From Muribaculaceae bacterium (GTDB taxonomy: Bacteria > Bacteroidota > Bacteroidia > Bacteroidales > Muribaculaceae), in NCBI GenBank assembly GCA_023667015.1, contig JAMPAX010000001.1:233343-297342 (forward strand): a stretch of 64,000 nucleotides of DNA, given 5' to 3'. The notes under the pieces are model-generated. The model saw only the letters and a list, made by a program, of their open reading frames with translations, searched no databases and was not told the origin of the DNA. The position numbers were made by a program, and so were the translations under genes. Positions 54,505-63,119 of this stretch are shown in pieces. Every line of letters starts with the position of its first letter. Within the stretch, counting starts at the first letter, position 1.

Positions 54505-56283
54505 ATGAAAATAGAAGATATATTATCGGAGGGAGTAGCCGGAGCAGTGAAAGCTCTTTACGACACCGATGTAGACCCACAGCAGGTTCAGTTGCAGACA
54601 ACGAGAAAGGAATTTAAAGGAAATCTTACCGTAGTAGTATTCCCATACCTCAAAGCGTCTCGCAAAGCTCCGGAGGCTACTGCCAATGAGATTGGTGCGT
54701 GGCTCAAGGAGAATATTGAGGCTGTAGGAGACTTCAATGCCGTAAAAGGGTTTCTCAATCTGAGCATAGCTCCCGAATTCTGGCTCGAGGAGCTCAAGAA
54801 AATTGAAGCAGACCCGGAGTTTGGCATACGTCATGCCGATGAGGGCTCCGACTTAGTAATGGTAGAATACTCCTCGCCCAACACCAACAAGCCACTACAC
54901 TTGGGACATGTGCGTAATAATCTGTTAGGCTATTCGCTGTCGCGGATTCTTCAAGCCAACGGCCATAAGGTTGTGAAGACTAACATTGTCAACGACCGTG
55001 GAATCCATATCTGCAAGTCTATGCTCGCCTGGAAGAAATGGGGTGATGGTGCCACACCGCAGTCCACCGGCAAGAAGGGAGACCATCTTATCGGTGACTT
55101 CTACGTCCTTTTCAGCAACAAGCTAAAAGAGGAAGTAAAGAATATATCTGAGCGCGACAAAATCTCCGAAGAGGAAGCCGAGGCTAAATCTCCTCTCATG
55201 GCTGAGGCTCGCGAGATGTTACGCCTATGGGAGGCTGAAGACCCGGAGGTCAGAAAGCTATGGAAAATGATGAATGAATGGGTATATGCCGGCTTTGATC
55301 AGACCTACAGGCGCTTAGGAGTAGACTTCGACAAAATTTACTACGAATCTGACACTTATTTGCAGGGCAAGGATCTGGTGCTCGGCGGACTGGAGAAGGG
55401 AATCATGTACAAGAAAGAGGATGGCTCGGTATGGGCTGATCTCACTGCAGATGGTCTGGATCATAAGTTACTGCTTCGTTCCGACGGGACTTCCGTATAT
55501 ATGACCCAAGATATTGGCACTGCCAAGCTTCGCTTCCGCGATTATCCTATCGACAAGATGATATACGTGGTAGGCAACGAGCAGAACTATCATTTCCAGG
55601 TGCTGTCGCTTCTGCTCGACAAGCTTGGCTTCAAATGGGGTAAAGACCTTACCCATTTCTCATATGGCATGGTTGAGCTTCCTGAGGGTAAGATGAAATC
55701 TCGCGAAGGAACTGTTGTTGACGCTGATGACTTGATAGATGAGATGATCAAAAACGCAGCTGAGACATCCGCGGAACGTTTTGCCGACATGGATCCGGAA
55801 GAAGCTGCCGAAATCGCACGTATGGTAGGTCTTGGAGCTCTGAAATACTTCCTTCTGAAGGTTGATCCAAAGAAAAATATGCTATTCAATCCCAAGGAGA
55901 GTATCGACTTCAATGGTAACACCGGTCCCTTCTTGCAGTATACCTACGCACGTATTCGATCCGTAGGGCGTAAAGCCAAGGAGGCTGAAGGTTGCGACAT
56001 GTCCGGTGCTATTCCCAATGCTAAGGAGAGCGTGTTGATTCAAAAGGTAGCAGACTTTCCCGGAGTCGTAGCAGAAGCAGGACGCACATACTCTCCTGCT
56101 CTTATTGCCAACTATGCTTACGACTTGGCAAAAGAATATAATCAGTTCTACCACGATTACTCTATCCTTAAGGAAGAGAATAGCGCCGTCAGATGCATGC
56201 GTTTGAGGCTCTCGCAAGTCGTAGCCCGCACTCTGAAGAGTGCCGTAGAACTTCTCGGCATGGAGATGCCGGAGCGCATGTAG
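54505..56283 (+). CDS. argS: Arginyl-tRNA synthetase
   Basis: Charges tRNA-Arg, including the one in this window. The N-terminal Add-1 domain is followed by the class I HIGH-like motif PLHLGHVRNN (near residue 137). The KMSKS-like loop appears as GKMKSREGT (near residue 399), and the anticodon-binding all-helical C terminus ends at MEMPERM. The ATG at 54505 gives 592 residues. Confidence 0.97.
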   Translation: MKIEDILSEGVAGAVKALYDTDVDPQQVQLQTTRKEFKGNLTVVVFPYLKASRKAPEATANEIGAWLKENIEAVGDFNAVKGFLNLSIAPEFWLEELKKIEADPEFGIRHADEGSDLVMVEYSSPNTNKPLHLGHVRNNLLGYSLSRILQANGHKVVKTNIVNDRGIHICKSMLAWKKWGDGATPQSTGKKGDHLIGDFYVLFSNKLKEEVKNISERDKISEEEAEAKSPLMAEAREMLRLWEAEDPEVRKLWKMMNEWVYAGFDQTYRRLGVDFDKIYYESDTYLQGKDLVLGGLEKGIMYKKEDGSVWADLTADGLDHKLLLRSDGTSVYMTQDIGTAKLRFRDYPIDKMIYVVGNEQNYHFQVLSLLLDKLGFKWGKDLTHFSYGMVELPEGKMKSREGTVVDADDLIDEMIKNAAETSAERFADMDPEEAAEIARMVGLGALKYFLLKVDPKKNMLFNPKESIDFNGNTGPFLQYTYARIRSVGRKAKEAEGCDMSGAIPNAKESVLIQKVADFPGVVAEAGRTYSPALIANYAYDLAKEYNQFYHDYSILKEENSAVRCMRLRLSQVVARTLKSAVELLGMEMPERM

Positions 56284-56345
56284 CCAACAATTCGGACAAA
56301 AATACCAATCTTCCGAATGCTAACGGCACGATATTTGCGTTATTA

Positions 56346-56376
56346 ATATATGAGACCTCCGTTTGGCAGGTCTCAT
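56346..56376 (+). terminator. Hairpin after argS
   Basis: ATATGAGACCT (56346-56356) pairs with AGGTCTCATAT (56366-56376). There is no strong T tail. Confidence 0.45.
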
Positions 56377-56417
56377 ATCGAATATAAAAACAATTAAAAA
56401 CAATCAACGAAAAAGAG

Positions 56418-57143
56418 ATGAACTACTACAATCAATCCCCTCAGACTCCTCCTCCCTTGTATCATACGGAGAATCAGGTAGTCAGCCAGACCAATTCGGT
56501 TCTCAAAAGAGTATATGTCCGTATGTTTATAGGACTGCTGATTTCTGCATTCTGCGCCCTTGGCGTAGCAACATCCCCTGCTGCTCTGAGTTTCTTCTTC
56601 GGCAACTCCATTATGATGTGGGTGCTCTTCGGGGCTATGCTCTTAATGTGTTTTGTAATTCCGGCTCGCCTTGAGAGAATGTCTACCGGCACAGTATTGG
56701 CACTGTTCTGCATTTTCTCAGCATTGATGGGATTGTCGTTAGCTCCCATATTTATCCTTTACCGCATAGGTACGATTGTATACACCTTGTTTATAACAGC
56801 CGGCACCTTCGGAGCTATGTCCGTTTATGGGTATTTGACAAAGTCTGATCTGTCTAAGATGGGAACATATCTGCTGATGGCTCTCTTCGGTCTGATTATA
56901 ATGACTGTGGTCAATATCTTTATGGCCAGCTCAACGCTCGATTGGATTATTTCCATTGCCGGTGTGCTCATCTTTGTAGGTCTTACTGCATACGATACTC
57001 AGCAGATTAAAAGACTTGCGGCTGCCAACCTTGATCCGGCATTGGCCGATAAGCTGGCGACAATGGGCGCGATGAATCTTTATCTGGACTTCATCAACCT
57101 CTTCCTTTATCTTCTGCGCTTCCTCGGAGGCCGGGATGATTGA
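56418..57143 (+). CDS. Bax inhibitor-1/YccA family membrane protein
   Basis: A 241-residue protein with a Pro-rich cytoplasmic head and seven hydrophobic helices, ending with the conserved LDFINLFLYLLRFLGGRDD. The family forms calcium-leak or protease-modulating inner-membrane proteins in bacteria. Confidence 0.9.
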   Translation: MNYYNQSPQTPPPLYHTENQVVSQTNSVLKRVYVRMFIGLLISAFCALGVATSPAALSFFFGNSIMMWVLFGAMLLMCFVIPARLERMSTGTVLALFCIFSALMGLSLAPIFILYRIGTIVYTLFITAGTFGAMSVYGYLTKSDLSKMGTYLLMALFGLIIMTVVNIFMASSTLDWIISIAGVLIFVGLTAYDTQQIKRLAAANLDPALADKLATMGAMNLYLDFINLFLYLLRFLGGRDD

Positions 57144-57220
57144 TCGGTGTTGCCAACCAATTAGTTGATGTTTGATAGTTGATTAATTGAGTCAGCACAA
57201 TCACTACCTTCCCCGACAAA

Positions 57221-57259
57221 AAATAAAATTCTCAGAATTTCATTCTGAGAATTTTATTT
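57221..57259 (-). terminator. Terminator of hup
   Basis: An 18-bp perfect inverted repeat (57221-57238 with 57242-57259) with a 3-base loop and a T run on the minus strand, 17 bases past the hup stop. Confidence 0.85.
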
Positions 57260-57276
57260 TTTGAGATGGTAGGCGA

Positions 57277-57540
57277 TTACTTACCGAGGGAATCAGCGGG
57301 TTTGAATTTCACAACCTTACGAGCAGGGATAGTGATTTTCTCCTTAGTAGCGGGGTTGATACCTTGACGTTCAGGTTTGTCAACGATGGCGAAGGTGCCG
57401 AAGCCGATAAGTTGGATTTTGTTCTCATTAGCAAGAGCTTGAGAAATGGATTCGAGGCAAGCATCGAGGGCTGCCTTAGCCTGAGTCTTGTTGAGCTGAG
57501 CCTTTGCTGCAATCTCATTAACGAGGTCTGACTTGTTCAT
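57277..57540 (-). CDS. hup: HU-type DNA-binding protein
   Basis: The start MNKSDLVNEIAAKAQLNKTQ and the arm block GFGTFAIVDKPERQGINPAT are diagnostic of HU, the small histone-like protein. The ATG at 57540 is chosen, giving 87 residues; a longer frame adds 20 unlikely codons. A full promoter lies 100 bases upstream. Confidence 0.95.
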   Translation of the reverse strand: MNKSDLVNEIAAKAQLNKTQAKAALDACLESISQALANENKIQLIGFGTFAIVDKPERQGINPATKEKITIPARKVVKFKPADSLGK

Positions 57541-57646
57541 GATAAATGAATTAAAATTAATATTTAAGGCTCTGTCAAGGCTACAACATTCTTCGGTCAA
57601 GAGAATATCCTTACAATGGAGATAGCTTTCTAAAGCCGATTTTAGG

Positions 57647-57677
57647 CAAATTTAATATTTATATATAGAATAACAAA
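57647..57677 (-). promoter_or_regulatory. Promoter of hup
   Basis: Minus strand: TTTG at 57674-57677, a 19-base spacer and TAAATTTG at 57647-57654. Confidence 0.7.
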
Positions 57678-57778
57678 TAAGTCTGATAAAAATTTTTCCA
57701 AAAATCATATTTTTTGCCAATTGAGCCACTGTCTAAAGCGCAATTTTCTGAAGATGTCGCCGTTTATAGCCATTCAAG

Positions 57779-57985
57779 CTACCCCTTTGGAATCTTCCCT
57801 TCGGGAATCAACTGGCGTATGTCAGGATTATTCTTGCCAATATTGTATTCAACATTGCCGTCTGACATTCTTTGTGCGGAAATGCCAAATTCTTTATAGT
57901 CATGGCCTTCAAACATACGATAACGAAGATATGAAGACAATCCCAAATCATTAAGTATAGCGTCATTTGCCAGCATCAAATCCAC
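57779..57985 (-). pseudogene. Orphan C-terminal ORF fragment
   Basis: A 68-codon frame from GTG (57985), with coding-like composition (LANDAILNDLGLSSYLRYRM). The frame remains open and protein-like upstream through the end of the macro-like gene, with no ATG, up to a TGA near 58060. This suggests the C-terminal end of a larger protein whose start was lost when the macro-like gene was placed here. No family recognised. Confidence 0.45.
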
Positions 57986-58026
57986 GAACAGGTTATAAAC
58001 GCCATAGTCCCTGACCGGCCACGGGG

Positions 58027-58455
58027 TCAGAGTCGCCTGTATTCTTTTTCCCTGTTGAGAAAGATGACTTCAACAAAGGATTTCGGAAGACGTACATTAT
58101 AGAGTTCAAGCGCATCTTCAAAGAGAGGGGCAATGTCTTCATCCTTGAATCCGGCGATTCCACAACCTATGCGGGTCACATAGAAAGTATTTTGATCACA
58201 TTCCCTTGCAAATCTGATGAATTGGTCAACGTAGGGTTTGATGGTATCCACTCCACCCTGCATTGTAGGAATGGCGTAAGATTGCCCTTGCAATCCAACG
58301 CCTTGACCCATTATTGCTCCGAATCTCTCACGGGCTATTCGTGCGGCTCCACCTGCATGGTTACCTTCAAGATTACTGCCGAACACAAACACCTCATCTT
58401 CTTCAAGATGAGTGATATTTTCTGGTGTATATTTCAATTCGTCCATATTATTCAA
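58027..58455 (-). CDS. Macro-like protein, A1S_2505 type
   Basis: A 142-residue protein with VFVFGSNLEGNHAGGAARIA and GAIMGQGVGLQGQSYAIPTM, the Gly-rich ligand loops of this family often carried by phages and islands. By relation to macro domains it may bind ADP-ribose or a derivative, but this is inference. Its start overlaps the ADP-ribosylglycohydrolase gene by 8 bases, so the two are translationally coupled. It is the last complete gene of the operon. Confidence 0.75.
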   Translation of the reverse strand: MNNMDELKYTPENITHLEEDEVFVFGSNLEGNHAGGAARIARERFGAIMGQGVGLQGQSYAIPTMQGGVDTIKPYVDQFIRFARECDQNTFYVTRIGCGIAGFKDEDIAPLFEDALELYNVRLPKSFVEVIFLNREKEYRRL

Positions 58456-59560
58456 TCAAATATCCGGGGTTTACTCCGAATGGTTTATGTTTTTTGTAGC
58501 GTTCGGTCATTTGTTCGTCGGAGGAGCATCCGCATAAATCATCTGCTACTGAAACAAGAACGTCTTTCAGTTCGAGAGTGGTGAGATAGTTGAGGGGGAT
58601 TCTGCTATATCCGAGGATTGCGCCTATGATGTTTCCAGCAATAGCTCCGGTAGAGTCGCTGTCTCCGTCATGGTTGACTGCGCAGACAATACATTTCTGA
58701 AAGTCATCAATGTAGCGCATGACGCAGAATACTGCAATGGCCAACGCTTCATCACCAACCCAGCCTTCGCCTAATTTGCGTATCCCTTCTGTGGCGAGGA
58801 CATCAGACTCCGCAAGGTCAAGGGCCTTCTCAACCTGCATCTTCAGGTTTTGAAGATTATTATCTTCCTTGTAATGAAGTTCAAGCAGCTTGAATACTCG
58901 TTGGATTACAATAAATCTGAACTTTTCGCGGTCTATCTTTTCATGATTGATACAGTCAGCAATAATCATAGCCAGAGCCATAGAAGCAAAGGTGCTGAGC
59001 GGATGCTTGTGGGTAATGTCTGCGGCGGCTCCGGCCAAGAAACCGGCTTTCACCATATCCAATTCGCGGTTATGAGTCGCCGAATATATGCCTATTGGTG
59101 CGACTCGCATTACGCCACCACAACCCTTTGAGTTGTTGGCCACCGGGCGACATTCAATAGTTGACAGAACGCTCAAAGCCGACATACAGGTATTACCCGG
59201 AGCACGTCTCCTCCATAGATTATTGATATGAGTGAGCCAGTCACTGCTAAAGGCCAAAGGACACTTTGTCTGTGTATAATACCAACGGATATAGGAATCC
59301 TTAATGTATGGTAACAGTTCTGTATCCAATACGGCTCCGTCAGCAAGTCCATTCAAGAGTCCTTCTGCTGTGAACAAAGTCATCTGGGTGTCATCTGAGA
59401 AAACTGCGACACCATTCTCCAGTTCGTAGTTGCGGATGCCGCTTTCTCCATACTTACGGCGAATCTCTCGTAGAGAGTCAAATTCAACAGCATAGCCGAG
59501 AGCGTCGCCAACGGCGCACCCGACTAAACTGCCTCTGCATTTATCTTGAAGATTATTCAT
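58448..59560 (-). CDS. ADP-ribosylglycohydrolase family protein
   Basis: A DraG/ARH-fold hydrolase that would remove ADP-ribose from proteins or other targets. The Mg-binding signatures are FSDDTQM at about residues 54-60 and NHDGDSDSTGAIAGNIIGA near residue 310. The early GxxxGDALG-like turn (CAVGDALGY) is also present. It has 370 residues. It overlaps the vWA gene upstream and the macro-like gene downstream by 8 bases each, a strong sign of joint function. Confidence 0.9.
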   Translation of the reverse strand: MNNLQDKCRGSLVGCAVGDALGYAVEFDSLREIRRKYGESGIRNYELENGVAVFSDDTQMTLFTAEGLLNGLADGAVLDTELLPYIKDSYIRWYYTQTKCPLAFSSDWLTHINNLWRRRAPGNTCMSALSVLSTIECRPVANNSKGCGGVMRVAPIGIYSATHNRELDMVKAGFLAGAAADITHKHPLSTFASMALAMIIADCINHEKIDREKFRFIVIQRVFKLLELHYKEDNNLQNLKMQVEKALDLAESDVLATEGIRKLGEGWVGDEALAIAVFCVMRYIDDFQKCIVCAVNHDGDSDSTGAIAGNIIGAILGYSRIPLNYLTTLELKDVLVSVADDLCGCSSDEQMTERYKKHKPFGVNPGYLIE

Positions 59561-60425
59561 CTGATTTGTCTATTTCTTTTGAATATGAGTCATAAACATT
59601 GTTTAGCTCATCATCCTCACAGTCGGTGAACATATTGGTGAGTTTGTTCCGAAGTGTGTGAAGACGAGATCTGCTATAAGCACGAGTACCTTCGTCTTTT
59701 GCACTATGTGCAGACTCTGCAAATGCCATTGCGCTGCGGGCAGTCGTGGCGGTCTCAATCATGGTGCCTGTCTTGCCGCTGCTCTTGAAAGGAACGGAGA
59801 TACCGTTTGTCATTGCCGAGACTTCCTTATACCATGGGCGACCGGCGATAGAAACCGTGTCAATTTTGATTTTCATGTTGGCCGCTCTTTGAGCCTCAAC
59901 CTTCCATGAAATTTGATTGCCTACAACGTAGTCACGGAAAGTATAGCCTATTTCATGAGGGTCGGCATCGGCAATCAGCAGGATTGCTTTTGAAGAATCT
60001 TCACGCCAAGGAGATTCATCGATGATCTTCTTGAGTACCAGTTCGTAGAACTCATCTCCATCACCGCCACTTGTGTTTCTCGATTCCTTGACAAACTTGA
60101 TGATGTCGTTTTCGTTGTCGGTAAGGGGAACGCATTGGTAGGCGTCTCCGAATGTCTCGTGGTTCTTCATGTCGCAGTAGTCGCCGAAGGCAACAATGCC
60201 AAGGCGAAGGTCTTCGTTGTCCTTGAACAGGCGCGGAATCATATCGGCAACCTGTTGACGCACATCCTCAATGTATGCAGCCATAGAGCCGGTGGTGTCG
60301 AAGGCTATCACCATATCGAGTTTGCCCATTCCTTTGGGGGCAACCTTATCCATATTCTGCTTCTCTTCAGATTCAGTGTTCACACTTACAGTTGTCTTTG
60401 TCTCAGTTGTAATCTTTGTTTCCAT
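59553..60425 (-). CDS. vWA domain protein
   Basis: A cytoplasmic 290-residue protein with no signal peptide. The von Willebrand A domain spans about residues 30-225 and has the MIDAS metal site AFDTTGSMA (near residue 40), a second ligand region SGGDGDEFYE and the Asp of LIADADPHE. A C-terminal helical acidic tail (DCEDDELNNVYDSYS) follows. Such vWA proteins often act as metal-dependent scaffolds. It overlaps the ADP-ribosylglycohydrolase gene by 8 bases. Confidence 0.88.
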   Translation of the reverse strand: METKITTETKTTVSVNTESEEKQNMDKVAPKGMGKLDMVIAFDTTGSMAAYIEDVRQQVADMIPRLFKDNEDLRLGIVAFGDYCDMKNHETFGDAYQCVPLTDNENDIIKFVKESRNTSGGDGDEFYELVLKKIIDESPWREDSSKAILLIADADPHEIGYTFRDYVVGNQISWKVEAQRAANMKIKIDTVSIAGRPWYKEVSAMTNGISVPFKSSGKTGTMIETATTARSAMAFAESAHSAKDEGTRAYSRSRLHTLRNKLTNMFTDCEDDELNNVYDSYSKEIDKSDE

Positions 60426-60527
60426 ATTTGTTATGTATTGATATTCTGACTTTATGGAGTATATCTGGATCCGATATCTATCAACTTATATTAATTTTTC
60501 TAATAAAATCTTTTTAACTTAATATAT

Positions 60528-61151
60528 TCAATTAAGAGTATCAGTCTCAATCTCTTTCTTATAATTGTCAAAATCTTTGATGAATTTTTCTTGTGACCAG
60601 GTTTCCGGAGTCTTTCTCCGATTTGACTTCGGACATTGTTTGAAACTTTCTCTCAAATGGGTAAGAGCCTTGATATATGGCTCTCCATGATATACATAAT
60701 AGCAGCCGACAATTACCCCTGTCCGTCCCACGCCGCCCCAGCAATGGATATAGATCTTGTTGTCGGGATTGTCAAGTATCTTATCGATATGCTGCATCAA
60801 TTCATATACGCTTTGGAAATCGTCTGGTATGGAGACATCTTGAATCGGGAATCGGAAATGAGTACATCGTTCCGGGAGCAACTGATGATAGGGTGCAAGT
60901 TCTCCATCTTCAGTAAGGTCAATGAAATGCGTGATGCCAAAGTCCACAAGAGCATCAACCTTCAAATGCGGATTCTCCAGATCTCGGGCATATTCTCCGG
61001 CAAAAACTCTTGCATCGACTTGATAAGAGTTTGCTATCGGTTTGTTTTGAGTCGTAATATTTGATTCTTTTACCATGGATTGAGGATTTGAATAATCATT
61101 GTTTTCTATACGAATTGTAGGCCGGTCAAAAGATTGATAACGGGAAGACAT
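60528..61151 (-). CDS. Dual-specificity protein phosphatase
   Basis: A cysteine phosphatase with the P-loop HCWGGVGRTG (catalytic Cys near residue 138, Arg 6 residues later) and a likely general-acid Asp in PIQDVSIPDD. The N-terminal 40 residues are polar, and a domain with ARVFAGEYARDLE leads into the core. It has 207 residues. It starts 9 bases after the low-molecular-weight phosphatase fragment. Confidence 0.88.
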   Translation of the reverse strand: MSSRYQSFDRPTIRIENNDYSNPQSMVKESNITTQNKPIANSYQVDARVFAGEYARDLENPHLKVDALVDFGITHFIDLTEDGELAPYHQLLPERCTHFRFPIQDVSIPDDFQSVYELMQHIDKILDNPDNKIYIHCWGGVGRTGVIVGCYYVYHGEPYIKALTHLRESFKQCPKSNRRKTPETWSQEKFIKDFDNYKKEIETDTLN

Positions 61152-61160
61152 AGTGCGACC

Positions 61161-61358
61161 TCAGACTCCCATCTTATAACCATGTTCAGCGGCAATACGA
61201 CACATAATCTCCTCACGGTCGAGACCTTCGGGTACCACTGTGCCACACGAAGCGACTTCAACATCTTCGATGTTGTAATCCGCAACCAGTTTCTTCAAAA
61301 CGGCTTCGGCCGCCACCGAACGGCTGGTATTGCCGGTACATACAAACAGTATCTTCAT
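61161..61358 (-). CDS. Half-length low-molecular-weight phosphatase
   Basis: Only 65 residues: MKILFVCTGNTSRSV contains the CxxxxxRS P-loop (Cys7, Arg13), then helices up to AAEHGYKMGV and a TGA. The family is normally about 150 residues and its C-terminal half carries the general-acid Asp, which is missing here. The frame ends cleanly 9 bases before the next ATG. It may be a truncated enzyme, a phosphate-binding subunit or a decaying gene. Confidence 0.7.
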   Translation of the reverse strand: MKILFVCTGNTSRSVAAEAVLKKLVADYNIEDVEVASCGTVVPEGLDREEIMCRIAAEHGYKMGV

Positions 61359-61382
61359 ATCGGCCGATACTTTTTCTATCTT

Positions 61383-62429
61383 CTATTCGTCTCTTACTAT
61401 TTCAACTATTGCTGGCAACAAAGCATTCCTAATGGCATCTGAGGTAAGTCGGTGGCCGCCATGGAATGTCATATATCTCATTCCATAATATTTCTTGTAT
61501 TCATCTTTGCAGTTGATTACATCATCGTCATCACCGAACAGAGCGTAAGTCGGACCTGTGTCTCTTTCATGGAAGAAATTGAATTGTCGGTGCTCCACTT
61601 TTTCGTAAGCGTCGCAAAGTTCTTCCGTGACCTCAAACTCCGTTGAGCCATCCGCTCTCTTCTTAAAGAATGGGACAATGCCTATTTTCTTCCGCATGGA
61701 TTGCGAAACATGAAATGATGGATTCACAAGCACCGTGGGAACACTATTGATAAGATTAGCAAACATTCCTCCCATAGAGGTGCCGACAACTACATCAATC
61801 TCCTCATCATCCACAAGTTTGCAGAGCATTTCGTATGCCTCGTTGGGATCGATGGGTAGGTCCGGCGAATAAACCTTTGTGTCAGGGAGAAGTTGCTGGA
61901 TCTCAGCAGCAGTCCCGGAATCTCCCGATGAAGCAAATCCATGGATGTAAAGCAATTTTTTACCGGCCATCAGTTTGGCATATACTTCCAGATTCATGTC
62001 ATTTATCCATCCCCAAATATCTTTGGGATAAATATCCTCATCCTTCTTGACAAGTTCAACAACTTTCTTGAAGATTTCAGGCAATCGTTCAAGAATCAGA
62101 ATTGATTTATGCAACTTGAACTCCATGTCATAAATCCTGCCAAAGTCAAACTCCAATGTCGCAGTGACATCATTCAATTCCTCATCAACGTAGAACTTCG
62201 TATGCCATACATAACCGTCATTCAGAATATTGGCTGCTTTCAGTAACGTTTCATAGTCGTACTGCTCTCCGGTTTCTGGGTCTTCATATACCGTGTGGTA
62301 TATGGAAATACTGTCTTCCGGCTTTTCAACATCGATGGTCATGCCGTTGTCAAGTACGACACATTCCATTTCCTCATCGCACAGGGTATAACCCCATGCC
62401 TTGATATATCTCTTTATCCAACTTTGCAT
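61383..62429 (-). CDS. YqiA-like alpha/beta hydrolase with N-terminal extension
   Basis: The C-terminal part from about residue 155 is a UPF0227/YqiA-type esterase: LLYIHGFASSGDSGTA, nucleophile Ser in VVGTSMGGMFA, Asp in FGDDDDVI and His in HGGHRLTSD. The first 150 residues (DNGMTIDVEKPEDSISIYH, then a helical part) have no family I recognise. The whole of 348 residues is about 150 longer than standard YqiA. It is the first gene of the operon, 24 bases before the phosphatase fragment. Confidence 0.78.
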   Translation of the reverse strand: MQSWIKRYIKAWGYTLCDEEMECVVLDNGMTIDVEKPEDSISIYHTVYEDPETGEQYDYETLLKAANILNDGYVWHTKFYVDEELNDVTATLEFDFGRIYDMEFKLHKSILILERLPEIFKKVVELVKKDEDIYPKDIWGWINDMNLEVYAKLMAGKKLLYIHGFASSGDSGTAAEIQQLLPDTKVYSPDLPIDPNEAYEMLCKLVDDEEIDVVVGTSMGGMFANLINSVPTVLVNPSFHVSQSMRKKIGIVPFFKKRADGSTEFEVTEELCDAYEKVEHRQFNFFHERDTGPTYALFGDDDDVINCKDEYKKYYGMRYMTFHGGHRLTSDAIRNALLPAIVEIVRDE

Positions 62430-62455
62430 CTTACTGAATTATTGGCTTTTAAAAT

Positions 62456-62645
62456 CTATTCCTTTGGGTCAGTCAAAATGTTGTTATCGTCATCTTTGCG
62501 GAGACGCTTCACTCCGTCAACGCATTCAATGGCCGATTTGTGGTTGATAATCGTTTTAAATTCCGAACTGGAGTGAACCCCCAGACTATTTAGCAAGTCA
62601 CAATATTGTGAGATTGTGAGCCGTCTTAGTATTAAACGATTCCAT
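62456..62645 (-). pseudogene. Small frameshifted ORF upstream of the operon
   Basis: Two overlapping frames seem to belong together. MESFNTKTAHNLTI starts at an ATG (62645), and the frame that continues as QYCDLLNSLGVHSSSEF and ends with TDPKE stops at 62456. The interval is 190 bases, not a multiple of three, consistent with one frameshift near 62610. No family recognised. Confidence 0.4.
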
Positions 62646-62782
62646 CAACAGATTTAGTGTATTGGTAGTACAGTCTGTTAGATCAATGAAAAGATGGTGG
62701 CGGTCAACGGCTCACACCGACAATCTTACAAGGTAGAGAGTTGCGTCCGGCTTGAAATCAACCGACACTACATTGTCACCGT
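62646..62782. other. Gene-free stretch in the island
   Basis: No supported ORF and no clear TAnnTTTG box on either strand. Confidence 0.35.
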
Positions 62783-63019
62783 ATGAAGATGCTATTGTTA
62801 TGGCCTATTCGCAGTCTCGGCGGTGGATTGTCACCTTCTCTGGAAGCACAAGGCAACGAGAAAATCTCGGCTATGATACAAAAGTATCGCGCCGAAACAA
62901 TCGACATCGAAGATGTGGAGTTCGAGGAAGTTGACCTCGAATTTGATACCCTTTTCCCTGACCCCAAACAAGACACCGACAATGGTGGAGAAACAAGTGT
63001 GCCTCGCATCCGCAACTGA
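62783..63019 (+). pseudogene. Acidic ORF fragment
   Basis: A 78-codon frame whose second half is acidic (DIEDVEFEEVDLEFD) and looks like the end of a real protein. The upstream sequence looks coding in another frame (YEDAIVMAYSQSRRW), so a frameshifted remnant is likely. No family recognised. Confidence 0.35.
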
Positions 63020-63119
63020 ATATTGCATAAAAAAGCCAAACCTCTGAGTAATAAAGTACTCAAAAGATTTGGCCATGTCAGAAATTTCACCTAATTTGGT
63101 GTTGCAATAAAAAGCTGAC

